In this document: positions 1 through 6,401 of the stretch, piece after piece
Numbering within the stretch: the first letter of the stretch is position 1
Layout: each line of letters begins with the position of its first letter
NCBI GenBank assembly: GCA_025980355.1
Contig: JAICXR010000023.1
Span: forward strand, 1 to 16,197
Length of the DNA: 16,197 nucleotides
Source of the DNA: Chloroflexota bacterium
GTDB taxonomy: Bacteria > Chloroflexota > UBA4733
Direction of reading: 5' to 3'
Made by a program: the position numbers and the translations under genes
Notes under the pieces: model-generated
What the model was told of the DNA's origin: nothing
What the model saw: only the letters and a program-made list of their open reading frames with translations
Databases searched by the model: none

Positions 1-10
1 AAGGCGGCAG

Positions 11-116
11 CGACTGCGGGCCCAGGAGGCACCCCCGACCAAGAATTACGCCGACTGCGGTCGCGCTGCGTCCCGACCGCAGTCGCCCTTCGTCGCTTGG
101 CCGCAGACCGCAGTCG
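11..116. repeat. cluster of inverted CGACTGCGGTCG repeats
   Basis: A perfect 12-bp inverted repeat is present: CGACTGCGGTCG at 52-63 and its reverse complement at 74-85, separated by a 10-nt loop. A partial copy (CGACTGCGG) lies at 11-19 in the same orientation as the first arm, and an 11-nt copy (GACCGCAGTCG) lies at 106-116 in the orientation of the second. The 52-85 hairpin could end transcription of whatever lies to the left; on the minus strand it is followed by the moderately T-rich TAATTCTT, but on the plus strand there is no T run. Two reading frames are open across this stretch, so part of it could also be coding. Function is not established. Confidence 0.5.
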
Positions 117-144
117 CGGCCCGGCCGCGTCCCGCCCTCCCCGC

Positions 145-153
145 TGGTATCCT
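145..153 (+). promoter_or_regulatory. candidate extended -10 for the 202-906 / smpB operon
   Basis: TGGTATCCT at 145-153 matches an extended -10 pattern (TGn followed by TATCCT at 148-153). It lies about 50 nt before the chosen ATG at 202. No convincing -35 hexamer is visible. This is weak motif evidence only. Confidence 0.25.
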
Positions 154-201
154 GGCTGTAGGAAAAGGACGAGCCGCCGCAGAAGGGAGCGACCGCCCAT
201 T

Positions 202-906
202 ATGGAGCAGACAGGGAAACCCGCCATCGCCGCTCGCGGCCCGTTGAATCTGGCCGAGCTGGTGCAGCAGGGACTGGTGGAGCTGACGGAGCTGCGCCTG
301 GCGGACGCCTCAGCGCTGCTCGCCGTCGAGTTGGAGCTGTTGGAGCAACTCGCCCTCATCGAGGCGCGGGCGCCTGGCGCCGGCACGTCGCGGACCCAGT
401 TGCTCGGCTATCGGACGGAACCCGGCGTCGGCGACGTCCACGACTTCGTGGAGCGCCGGCTCGTGACGGAGTACCTGCTCGCCACCGGCGTCGACGCCGT
501 CACCATGCCCCTGGTCAAGGCGGCGCCGCTCTACTCCCACATCGCCCGCGATGCCAGCCTGGTGGCCATCGCCGGTGACATCGCGCCGCAGGCCATCGTC
601 CACCGCCTGACTTCCTGCCCGCGCGTCCTGCTCTACGGGCTGGATGCGACCGGCCTGGAGTTGCACGGGCGGCTCTTCCGCCGTCTCGTCGCTCCCACGG
701 CCACCAACTGGCCGGAGTCTGCGCTGCTGCGCGCCGCCGGGCCGACCGCCGCCGAACCGACCGATCTGCGTACCCTGCTCGCCGACCTCCAGCGCGGCCA
801 GACGCCGCGTGTTCCCAGCCCGGCGCCAGCCGCCGCGCCCAGTGCCCGGCCGAGCGCCGCCGAACGGCGCCGGGCACGACGCCTGCGCCTGAACGAATCC
901 GACTAG
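202..906 (+). CDS. unrecognised protein upstream of smpB
   Basis: This gene encodes 234 residues from ATG 202, with an AAGGGAG ribosome-binding site at 183-189. I do not recognise the family. The N-terminal half is rich in Leu, Glu and Ala (residues about 14-50) and looks helical. The middle has an alternating hydrophobic pattern suggesting a small alpha/beta fold (around DASLVAIAGD and RVLLYGLDATG). The last 40 or so residues are a Pro/Ala-rich linker ending in a strongly basic tail (ERRRARRLRLNESD). No signal peptide or membrane segment is seen. The same frame stays open back to the window edge, with a possible TTG start at 97, but the Arg/Pro-rich composition before 202 looks non-coding. 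The gene ends only 5 nt before smpB, so the two are probably cotranscribed and translationally coupled. The arginine tail could contact RNA, but that is a guess. Confidence 0.7.
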   Translation: MEQTGKPAIAARGPLNLAELVQQGLVELTELRLADASALLAVELELLEQLALIEARAPGAGTSRTQLLGYRTEPGVGDVHDFVERRLVTEYLLATGVDAVTMPLVKAAPLYSHIARDASLVAIAGDIAPQAIVHRLTSCPRVLLYGLDATGLELHGRLFRRLVAPTATNWPESALLRAAGPTAAEPTDLRTLLADLQRGQTPRVPSPAPAAAPSARPSAAERRRARRLRLNESD

Positions 907-911
907 CGACG

Positions 912-1394
912 ATGCCGTCGCCGCCCAAGCCGTCCGTCGATAACGACGCCACGCTCGCCGTCAACCGCCGGGCCTATCACGACTACTTCATCGAGGAGAC
1001 GTACGAGGCCGGCCTCGTGCTGACCGGCACCGAGATCAAGTCGCTGCGCAGCGGCAAGGCCAACCTGCGCGAGGGCTACGCCCGGCCACGCCAGGGGGAG
1101 ATCTGGTTGCTCAACGTCCACATCTCGCCCTACGAGCAGGGCAACCGCTATAACCACGAGCCGACGCGCGACCGCAAGCTGCTCTTGCACCGCCGGCAGA
1201 TCACCGACCTGATGATGAAGGTCCAGCGCAACGGCCTCACGCTCGTGCCTTTGCGCCTCTATCTCAAGCACGGCCGCGCCAAGCTGGAGCTCGGCCTCGC
1301 TAAGGGCAAGAAGCAGTACGACAAGCGCGACGCCATCGCCGAACGCGACTCTCGGCGCAACCTGGAGCGCGAGCTCGGCCGGCGGGACCGCTAG
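912..1394 (+). CDS. smpB: SsrA-binding protein SmpB
   Basis: This 160-residue protein is a full-length SmpB, the tmRNA partner that brings SsrA to stalled ribosomes in trans-translation in the cytoplasm. Family hallmarks are plain: residues 34-57 (GLVLTGTEIKSLRSGKANL) form the conserved OB-fold core, NVHISPYEQGNRYNHEP (68-84) follows, and GLAKGKKQYDKRDAIAERD (128-146) is the basic C-terminal tail that enters the ribosomal mRNA channel. The ATG at 912 follows the upstream stop by 5 nt and has no good Shine-Dalgarno sequence of its own, which points to coupling with the upstream gene. An N-terminal extension of about 16 residues precedes the conserved start (NRRAYHDYFI). The tmRNA gene is not in the 213 nt downstream. 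Confidence 0.97.
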   Translation: MPSPPKPSVDNDATLAVNRRAYHDYFIEETYEAGLVLTGTEIKSLRSGKANLREGYARPRQGEIWLLNVHISPYEQGNRYNHEPTRDRKLLLHRRQITDLMMKVQRNGLTLVPLRLYLKHGRAKLELGLAKGKKQYDKRDAIAERDSRRNLERELGRRDR

Positions 1395-1450
1395 CGCGGA
1401 ACCGTCGCGGCATACCGCTTGCAACCCCTGCTCTTCGCTAGCGCCGAACG

Positions 1451-1550
1451 GCATCGGTCTCCCGGCAGTCGCCAGCGGCGGGCGTCGACCCCGACCCGCG
1501 TAGCGACGGCCGCCTGGCTGGCGTCGGCGCGACCGCAGGGAGACCGCTGC
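1451..1550. other. long imperfect hairpin (about 100 nt) in the smpB-enolase intergenic region
   Basis: The 213-nt gap between smpB and the next gene holds one large inverted repeat. Positions 1451-1471 pair with 1530-1550 in 18 of 21 positions, including the perfect 8-bp core GGTCTCCC/GGGAGACC (1456-1463 with 1538-1545). The stem continues inward: 1472-1476 with 1517-1521 (CCAGC/GCTGG), 1477-1481 with 1510-1514 (GGCGG/CCGCC), and 1483-1487 with 1504-1508 (CGTCG/CGACG). An 8-nt bulge lies at 1522-1529, and the 16-nt loop is 1488-1503. It ends about 57 nt before the GTG at 1608. No T run follows on either strand, so a simple intrinsic terminator is unlikely. It could be a structured 5' leader, a small RNA or a miniature palindromic repeat. 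Confidence 0.6.
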
Positions 1551-1607
1551 GACCGTCGTTGCACCCGCTGCCCGTAATCGGGGCGGCAAAGAGGAAGGAA
1601 GCCGCCG

Positions 1608-2711
1608 GTGACCACGCGCCTCAGCAGCGCCCCCATCGAGCGCGTCGACGTCTCGGCCTACCGCATCCCGACCGACTATCCGGAGTCCGACGGCACCTAC
1701 GCCTGGGACTCCACGACCCTCGTCCTGGTCGAAGCCGTTGCCGGTGGCCAGCACGGGATCGGCTACACCTACGCCGACACGGCCACGGCGACGCTGGTCA
1801 GGGACCTGTTGGCGAAGACGATTGAAGGGCGCGACGCACTGGACGTGCCCGGCTGCTGGGCCGCCATGGACCACGCGATCCGCAACCTCGGCCGTCCCGG
1901 CATCGCCTCGATGGCGATCTCGGCGGTCGACGTCGCGCTGTGGGACCTCAAGGCCAAACTGCTCGACATCGCCCTGGTGACGCTCCTCGGCGCCACGCAG
2001 GACCGGGTGCCGATCTACGGCAGCGGCGGCTTCACCTCCTATCCCGTCGCCAGGTTGCAGGAGCAGCTCGGCGGCTGGGTGGCGGCCGGCATCCCGCGGG
2101 TCAAGATGAAGATCGGTACCCACCCCGCCGATGACCTCGCCCGGGTGCGCGCCGCCCGCGCCGCCATCGGGCCGGAGGCCGCCCTCTACGTGGACGCGAA
2201 CGGCGCCTACAGTCGCAAGCAGGCGCTGGCCCAGGCGGCGCGTTTCCGGGAGGAAGGGGTTGTCTGGTTCGAGGAGCCGGTGCCTTCGGCCGACCTTGCC
2301 GGCTTGCACCTGATCCGGGATATGGGGCCGGCCGGCATGGACATCGCCGCCGGCGAGTACGGCTACGACCTCGGCTATTTCCGCCACATGCTGGAGGCGG
2401 AAGCGGTCGATGTGCTGCAGGCCGACGGCTCCCGTTGCGCCGGGATTACCGGCTTCCTGCGCGCCGCCGCCCTCACCGAATCGCGCCTGGTGGCGCTCTC
2501 CGCCCATTGCGCCCCGTCGCTCCACATCGCCGCCTGTTGCGCCATCAACCGCCTCTCGCCGATCGAATATTTCCACGATCACGTCCGGATCGAAAGCATG
2601 CTCTTCGATGGCGCGGTCACGCCGGTCGACGGGGCGCTCCGCCCGGACCGCACGCGCCCCGGCCTCGGGCTGGAGTTCAAGCGCGCCGACGCCGAGCGCT
2701 ACGCGGTGTGA
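1608..2711 (+). CDS. mandelate racemase-type enolase-superfamily enzyme
   Basis: This 367-residue protein is a full-length enolase-superfamily enzyme: an alpha+beta capping domain (about 1-130) followed by a TIM-barrel. The active-site residues place it in the mandelate racemase subgroup, which removes a proton alpha to a carboxylate. Visible are the KxK pair K166/K168 (VKMKIG), metal ligands D196 (YVDANG), E222 (WFEEP) and E250 (AAGE), and a His-Asp dyad of H300 (SAHCAPS) and D273 (QADGSR), with E320 (SPIEYF) as the conserved acid. The likely chemistry is acid-sugar dehydration or racemisation; the substrate cannot be read from sequence. The start is GTG 1608, with a GAGGAAGGA ribosome-binding site at 1591-1599. 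Its TGA stop overlaps the cas6 start (GTGA), so the two genes are translationally coupled, an unexpected pairing. Confidence 0.93.
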   Translation: MTTRLSSAPIERVDVSAYRIPTDYPESDGTYAWDSTTLVLVEAVAGGQHGIGYTYADTATATLVRDLLAKTIEGRDALDVPGCWAAMDHAIRNLGRPGIASMAISAVDVALWDLKAKLLDIALVTLLGATQDRVPIYGSGGFTSYPVARLQEQLGGWVAAGIPRVKMKIGTHPADDLARVRAARAAIGPEAALYVDANGAYSRKQALAQAARFREEGVVWFEEPVPSADLAGLHLIRDMGPAGMDIAAGEYGYDLGYFRHMLEAEAVDVLQADGSRCAGITGFLRAAALTESRLVALSAHCAPSLHIAACCAINRLSPIEYFHDHVRIESMLFDGAVTPVDGALRPDRTRPGLGLEFKRADAERYAV

Positions 2712-3502
2712 GCGGGATCTCGCCGCCCGACAGCGACCTGTGCAGCGTCGTCCTGCGCACGGCGCCCGAACGGGACGTCGCCCCGACCAACGGGCGCCAC
2801 CTGCATGCCGCCTTCCTGCGCTGGATCGCGGACATCGACCAGGCGCTGGCGGCGGACCTGCACGCGCCCGGCCGCACGCGCCCGTTCACGGTCGCCTTGC
2901 TCCCCCCGAGCGGCCAGGAGGCCGGACTCGCCCTCCGTTGCAGCCTCCTTGATCGCCGGCTCATCGCCGCCGTCCAGGAGCGACTCGCCGCCGGCGCCAT
3001 TCGGCTCCGCCTGGGGTCGTCGACCTACGACTTCCAGCCGGCCCCCTCCGACACCTGGTCCGGCGCAGCCCGTTGGCAGGGCCTCGCCGCCGCCAGCACA
3101 AGAGACAGGGATATCCGGCTGGAGTTCGCCACGCCGACCTGCTTCAGTCGCAACCTGCCCGGCGAGCGTACGCACCTGGCGATGTTCCCGCAGCCGGAAT
3201 TGCTCTGGGACGGGTGGGCGCGGAAATGGCGCACGTTCGGTCCGCCCAGTCCGGGCTTATCGTCGGTCGCCGACGCGGCGGCGCGCTGGGTCATCGTCTC
3301 CGCCTACCAGTTGGCAACCCGGACGGTCGACCTCGGTCGCTTTCCCCAGAAGGGGTTCCTGGGCTGGGTGGACTACGAGTTGCAGCCTGACACGCCGCCG
3401 GAGGTGGCCCGCGTCCTCAACATGCTGACCGACTTCGCGGCGTTCGCCGGCAGCGGCTACAAGACGACGATGGGGCTCGGCCTCACCCGACGCCGCCTAT
3501 AA
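2708..3502 (+). CDS. cas6: Cas6-family CRISPR endoribonuclease (orphan)
   Basis: This encodes 264 residues from GTG 2708, which overlaps the previous stop by 4 nt (GTGA). The N-terminal ferredoxin-like domain shows the usual Cas6 pattern NGRHLHAAFLRWI (28-40), then a conserved LH (51-52) and PFT (59-61). H31 and H33 are candidate catalytic histidines. The C-terminal domain has the family signature: KGFLGWVDYEL (215-225) and the glycine-rich end FAGSGYKTTMGLG (246-258). Cas6 cuts the CRISPR repeat hairpin in precursor crRNA in type I and III systems. No CRISPR array, other cas gene, transposase or reverse transcriptase is in the window, and the neighbours are metabolic and housekeeping. It may process arrays elsewhere in the genome or have another RNA target. 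The longer frame back to 2435 is an overlap artefact within the enolase gene. Confidence 0.9.
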   Translation: MSGISPPDSDLCSVVLRTAPERDVAPTNGRHLHAAFLRWIADIDQALAADLHAPGRTRPFTVALLPPSGQEAGLALRCSLLDRRLIAAVQERLAAGAIRLRLGSSTYDFQPAPSDTWSGAARWQGLAAASTRDRDIRLEFATPTCFSRNLPGERTHLAMFPQPELLWDGWARKWRTFGPPSPGLSSVADAAARWVIVSAYQLATRTVDLGRFPQKGFLGWVDYELQPDTPPEVARVLNMLTDFAAFAGSGYKTTMGLGLTRRRL

Positions 3503-3589
3503 GCGCCAAATGGACGCTATCTCGTCCCTCCAGGCACTATTTCCGCCAATATCGTGCCTAGCGTGCTAGCGTCGGCGCGCCATCCTGGG

Positions 3590-3595
3590 TATACT
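3590..3595 (+). promoter_or_regulatory. candidate -10 for the cytochrome c gene
   Basis: TATACT at 3590-3595 matches the -10 consensus in 5 of 6 positions and lies in the 212-nt gap after cas6. The hexamer 17 nt upstream (TAGCGT, 3567-3572) is a poor -35. Transcription from here would give a leader of about 110 nt containing a possible stem of GGCCCC (3607-3612) with GGGGCC (3627-3632). Elsewhere in the gap, AGGCAC (3532-3537) pairs with GTGCCT (3554-3559) just downstream of cas6. Confidence 0.3.
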
Positions 3596-3701
3596 CGCAG
3601 ATGTTCGGCCCCGGCGAACGTGGGGTGGGGCCTGCCGCATACACGGGCGGCGTGGCACGTGGAATGCATGCTCTACGCCGCGGTTGGCGGACGGAGCAGT
3701 C

Positions 3702-3708
3702 GAGGAGG
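3702..3708 (+). promoter_or_regulatory. ribosome-binding site deciding the cytochrome c start
   Basis: GAGGAGG at 3702-3708 sits directly against the first ATG (3709) but 6 nt before the second ATG (3715). Normal spacing therefore selects ATG 3715. Confidence 0.75.
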
Positions 3709-3714
3709 ATGCAG

Positions 3715-4116
3715 ATGATTCGGCGAACCCTGGCCGGCGTGTCGCTCGCCGCACTGATGGGGGTGAGTTTGGCCGCCTGCGGCAATAGCGGCGGCGGTAC
3801 CGCGAGCAGTGGTGGTGGCCAATCGTATCCGGGCAATGGCAACGCCGCCAACGGCCAGACGCTCTTCCTCGGTTCGGGCGGCTGCGTCGCCTGCCACACG
3901 GTCGCCGGCACGGCCGCGCAGGCCAAGATCGGCCCGGACTTGTCCCACGTCGGATCGATGCTCACGCCGGATCAGATCTACACCCAGATCGCCGACCCCA
4001 AGCAGCGGCCGGCGCCGTACGCCACACCGCCCCAGACGGGCACGCAGATGCCGTCAAACTCTTTGAGCGCCCAGCAGCGCGCCGATATCACGGCCTGGCT
4101 CTCCACGCTGAAGTAG
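3715..4116 (+). CDS. lipoprotein c-type cytochrome
   Basis: This gene encodes 133 residues. The N-terminus is a lipoprotein signal: basic MIRR, a hydrophobic stretch, and the lipobox LAAC with C22 as the acylation site. A Gly/Ser-rich linker (24-40) follows. The mature domain is a class I cytochrome c with heme motif CVACH (C57, C60, H61) and M112 (TQMPSNSLS) as the probable sixth heme ligand. The C-terminal helix ADITAWLSTLK is typical of the fold. It is therefore a single-heme electron carrier anchored to the outer face of the membrane. No oxidase or reductase subunit is adjacent, so the redox partner is unknown. The start at ATG 3715 is chosen on Shine-Dalgarno spacing. It converges on the phosphoesterase gene with 13 nt between stops. 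Confidence 0.92.
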   Translation: MIRRTLAGVSLAALMGVSLAACGNSGGGTASSGGGQSYPGNGNAANGQTLFLGSGGCVACHTVAGTAAQAKIGPDLSHVGSMLTPDQIYTQIADPKQRPAPYATPPQTGTQMPSNSLSAQQRADITAWLSTLK

Positions 4117-4129
4117 GGCGTCGTTCCGG

Positions 4130-4843
4130 CTAGCGACCGAAACTCAGGCGGGCCGCTTCGATCTCGGGCAAGCCCGCCTGCCGGATCCGCGCGGTCGCCT
4201 CGGCCACGTCATAGGCCACCCGTCGCCACTCCCAGTGCTTCGCTTCCTCGTCTATCAAGAGGTAACTGGCCCGCCAGTTGCCGTCGCGCGGTTGCCCCAC
4301 TGCGCCGGGATTGCCCAGGGTCCGCCGATCGGCTGGCGCCGAACCGTCGGCCATGAGGTCCTGGCCCCGCTCGTCATAGGCGGCGGGCACGTGGGTGTGG
4401 CCAAGGAGGCAGTATTGGGACGAGAAATGGGCGAAGTTCGCCCGCGCCCGCCGGGGCGTGTCCACATACTCCCAGACCGGATCACGGGGGCTGGCGTGGA
4501 CGAGGGTGTAGTGCTGCCGTTCCAGCCGGATGGGCCGTTCGGCGAGGTCGAGCAGGTACTCCCGGTGCTCAGGCTCCAGCACCCGGGCTGTCCAGCGCAG
4601 ACAACGGGCTGCGGCGTCATTAAAGCGCCGCAGGTCCTCCATGCCGATGGCGCCGAGATCGTGGTTGCCGGCCAGTACCACGGCACCGAGTTCGCGCACG
4701 CGCCGGACGCAGTCGTTCGGATCGGCGCCGTAGCCCAGGAGGTCCCCCAAACACCACCAGGCGTCGACGGTGCCGGCGTCCGCGATCACCGCCTCTAATG
4801 CCGGCAGGTTGCCGTGGATGTCGGAAATGACGGCAATGCGCAC
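4130..4843 (-). CDS. calcineurin-like metallophosphoesterase (YfcE/MJ0936-like)
   Basis: This 237-residue cytoplasmic protein carries the full two-metal phosphoesterase signature: D8 and H10 (SDIHGN), D34 (GDLLGYG), N60-H61 (GNHD), H116 (VHASP), and H149/H151 (GHTH). The length and single-domain layout fit the small MJ0936/YfcE phosphodiesterase group, whose members hydrolyse phosphodiesters in vitro; the natural substrate is unknown. The start is GTG 4843 (MRIAVISDIHGN), with only a weak ribosome-binding site. It begins 41 nt after the S41 protease stop on the same strand and is probably the last gene of the pseudokinase-protease-phosphoesterase unit. A link to a signalling nucleotide or phosphoprotein is possible from this context but unproven. 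Confidence 0.92.
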   Translation of the reverse strand: MRIAVISDIHGNLPALEAVIADAGTVDAWWCLGDLLGYGADPNDCVRRVRELGAVVLAGNHDLGAIGMEDLRRFNDAAARCLRWTARVLEPEHREYLLDLAERPIRLERQHYTLVHASPRDPVWEYVDTPRRARANFAHFSSQYCLLGHTHVPAAYDERGQDLMADGSAPADRRTLGNPGAVGQPRDGNWRASYLLIDEEAKHWEWRRVAYDVAEATARIRQAGLPEIEAARLSFGR

Positions 4844-4884
4844 TGCTGTTCCGCCTCATCCGGGGCTACGTTGCCCGGCGTGCC

Positions 4885-6324
4885 CTACATCCCCCCGGGC
4901 GAGGTGGTACCCGGGATCAGCTTCCCCGCCGCCCCCGCGCTCGGCGTCGGCGTCGGTACCGCGTTGGAAGCGGCCGGTACGGTCCGCCCTTCCAGTACCG
5001 CGACCGCCGCGTTCAGCTGGGGGTCTTTCCCGGCGGCGAGATCGTTGAGGGTCAGGTCGACCTTCACGTCTGGGATGACGCCGGCACCGTTGAGGAGGCG
5101 GTGTTGCACCGGCGTCGAGACTTTGTCGACGGCGTATTCGACGGCCGAACCGTCGGCAAGGGTCTGGAATTTGCCGACGGCGACGCAGCCCGCCGTCGGT
5201 GTGCCGACGACCGGCGTGGCATCGCGTTCCTGCATCGCCGCAGCGAAGATCTCGCTTGCCGACGCACTGTCCTGGTTGACGATGACGACCACTTTCTGGG
5301 GCGACACGGTGCCCTGGCCGGTGGCGGACAAGGTTTGGGGCTGACCGGAGCGGTCTTCAAACAGCGCAATCGGCCCCTGGGCGATGAAGAGACTTGCCGT
5401 CTGGACCAGCGACTGCAAGGTCCCGCCGGAGTTGTCGCGGAGGTCGATGATCCATTGGGTGCTGCCCTGCTGGGCCAACTGCTGCAGCGTCTGTTGCAAT
5501 TGCTGCGGCATATCGGCGGTAAAGCCGTACACATGGACGTAGCCAATTGGCGCGCCCGCGCCGGTAGAGACGGTGCCGCTGGCCAGGGCCGGCGGCGCCA
5601 CATTCTGGCGCGTGATCGCGAACTGCAAGGTACCCTGGCCCAGCCGTTGTACGTCCAGGTGCACGACGCTGCCGACGGGACCGCGAATCAGGGAAGCGAC
5701 ATCGCTCGCGGCCATGCCCTGCACGCTGCGCCCATCCACCGCCGCAATCGCGTCGCCCCGCTTCAGCCCGGCCTGGGCTGCCGGCAAACCGGCGAACACC
5801 TCGTCGATCAGCGGCAGGCCGCCCGGACGGTCCTTCAGGGAGGCGCCGATGCCGCCGAACTGCACATTGCCGGAGAGCTCGGCCTGCTGCTCCTGATACT
5901 GGGCTGGCGTGAAGAAGTTGGTGTGGCAGTCGTTGATGCTTTCGGCCATGCTCGCCATCGCATCATGGGCGAGCGTCGTCGAATTGACCTGGGGATATTG
6001 CGCGGTCACCGCCACGTACTCCTGGGCAATCTGGCGGCGGACGGCGGCGCTGTCATCCGAAAACGTCGCCTGGGGGAATGTCTCCGCGGCCGCCGCGCCG
6101 AGTTGTTGGGCCACGGCGTCCTGCATCCCGGTGGCGACCGCCAGACCGAGCACCGAAGGATCGAGGGGCAGCACGTACCCGCTCAGCAGGGCGTCGTACT
6201 CGCTCTGAATTAGCTGCGCTTCGGCCGGAGGGCTACCATAGCGCGGGATGCCGGTGAGGGCGGGGCTGCTGCAGGCGCTGAGGAGGAAGCACACCGCCAG
6301 TAGCGGCGCGATCCATCGGTGCAT
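4885..6324 (-). CDS. S41-family (CtpA/Tsp-like) peptidase, lipoprotein
   Basis: This is a 479-residue precursor. Its signal peptide ends in the lipobox LSAC (C18), so the protein is probably tethered outside the membrane. Residues about 40-150 form the helical N-terminal region with a conserved DCHTNFF (H134). A PDZ domain follows at about 155-230 (GGIGASL, AGLKRGDAIAAVDG). The S41 catalytic core follows at about 258-425, with DLRDNSGG (294-301) and SASASEIF (353-360), whose middle serine S355 is the expected nucleophile. The position of the canonical CtpA lysine, 25 residues on, is C380 (GTPTAGC), though K385 lies nearby. The C-terminal tail is rich in Pro, Thr and Ser. The ATG has an AGAGG ribosome-binding site. 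It lies 77 nt downstream of the PASTA pseudokinase and probably acts with it in the envelope. Confidence 0.92.
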   Translation of the reverse strand: MHRWIAPLLAVCFLLSACSSPALTGIPRYGSPPAEAQLIQSEYDALLSGYVLPLDPSVLGLAVATGMQDAVAQQLGAAAAETFPQATFSDDSAAVRRQIAQEYVAVTAQYPQVNSTTLAHDAMASMAESINDCHTNFFTPAQYQEQQAELSGNVQFGGIGASLKDRPGGLPLIDEVFAGLPAAQAGLKRGDAIAAVDGRSVQGMAASDVASLIRGPVGSVVHLDVQRLGQGTLQFAITRQNVAPPALASGTVSTGAGAPIGYVHVYGFTADMPQQLQQTLQQLAQQGSTQWIIDLRDNSGGTLQSLVQTASLFIAQGPIALFEDRSGQPQTLSATGQGTVSPQKVVVIVNQDSASASEIFAAAMQERDATPVVGTPTAGCVAVGKFQTLADGSAVEYAVDKVSTPVQHRLLNGAGVIPDVKVDLTLNDLAAGKDPQLNAAVAVLEGRTVPAASNAVPTPTPSAGAAGKLIPGTTSPGGM

Positions 6325-6401
6325 ACTGACCTCTGCCCTGTAAGCCTGGTGACGCGACGTCCGCTACCAGTGTACCAGGGGCGGCGGCGCGCCTGCCGCG
6401 C

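Noticed and set aside
1395..1607. tmRNA (ssrA) gene downstream of smpB
   Set aside because: The gap is too short for a usual tmRNA. I see no tRNA-like ends, no CCA terminus and no tag-peptide frame; it holds the long hairpin instead.
903..2582. 559-residue minus-strand open frame across smpB and the enolase gene
   Set aside because: It is antisense to two certain genes and has the low-quality Arg/Gly/Val composition typical of shadow frames in GC-rich DNA.
2435..2707. Longer N-terminus for the Cas6 protein
   Set aside because: This part lies entirely inside the enolase gene in another frame, is Arg/Pro-rich and has no ribosome-binding site. Cas6 length and the GTGA overlap support GTG 2708.
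3601..3714. N-terminal extension of the cytochrome c from 3601
   Set aside because: It would bury the lipoprotein signal behind 38 residues. The GAGGAGG site fits ATG 3715.
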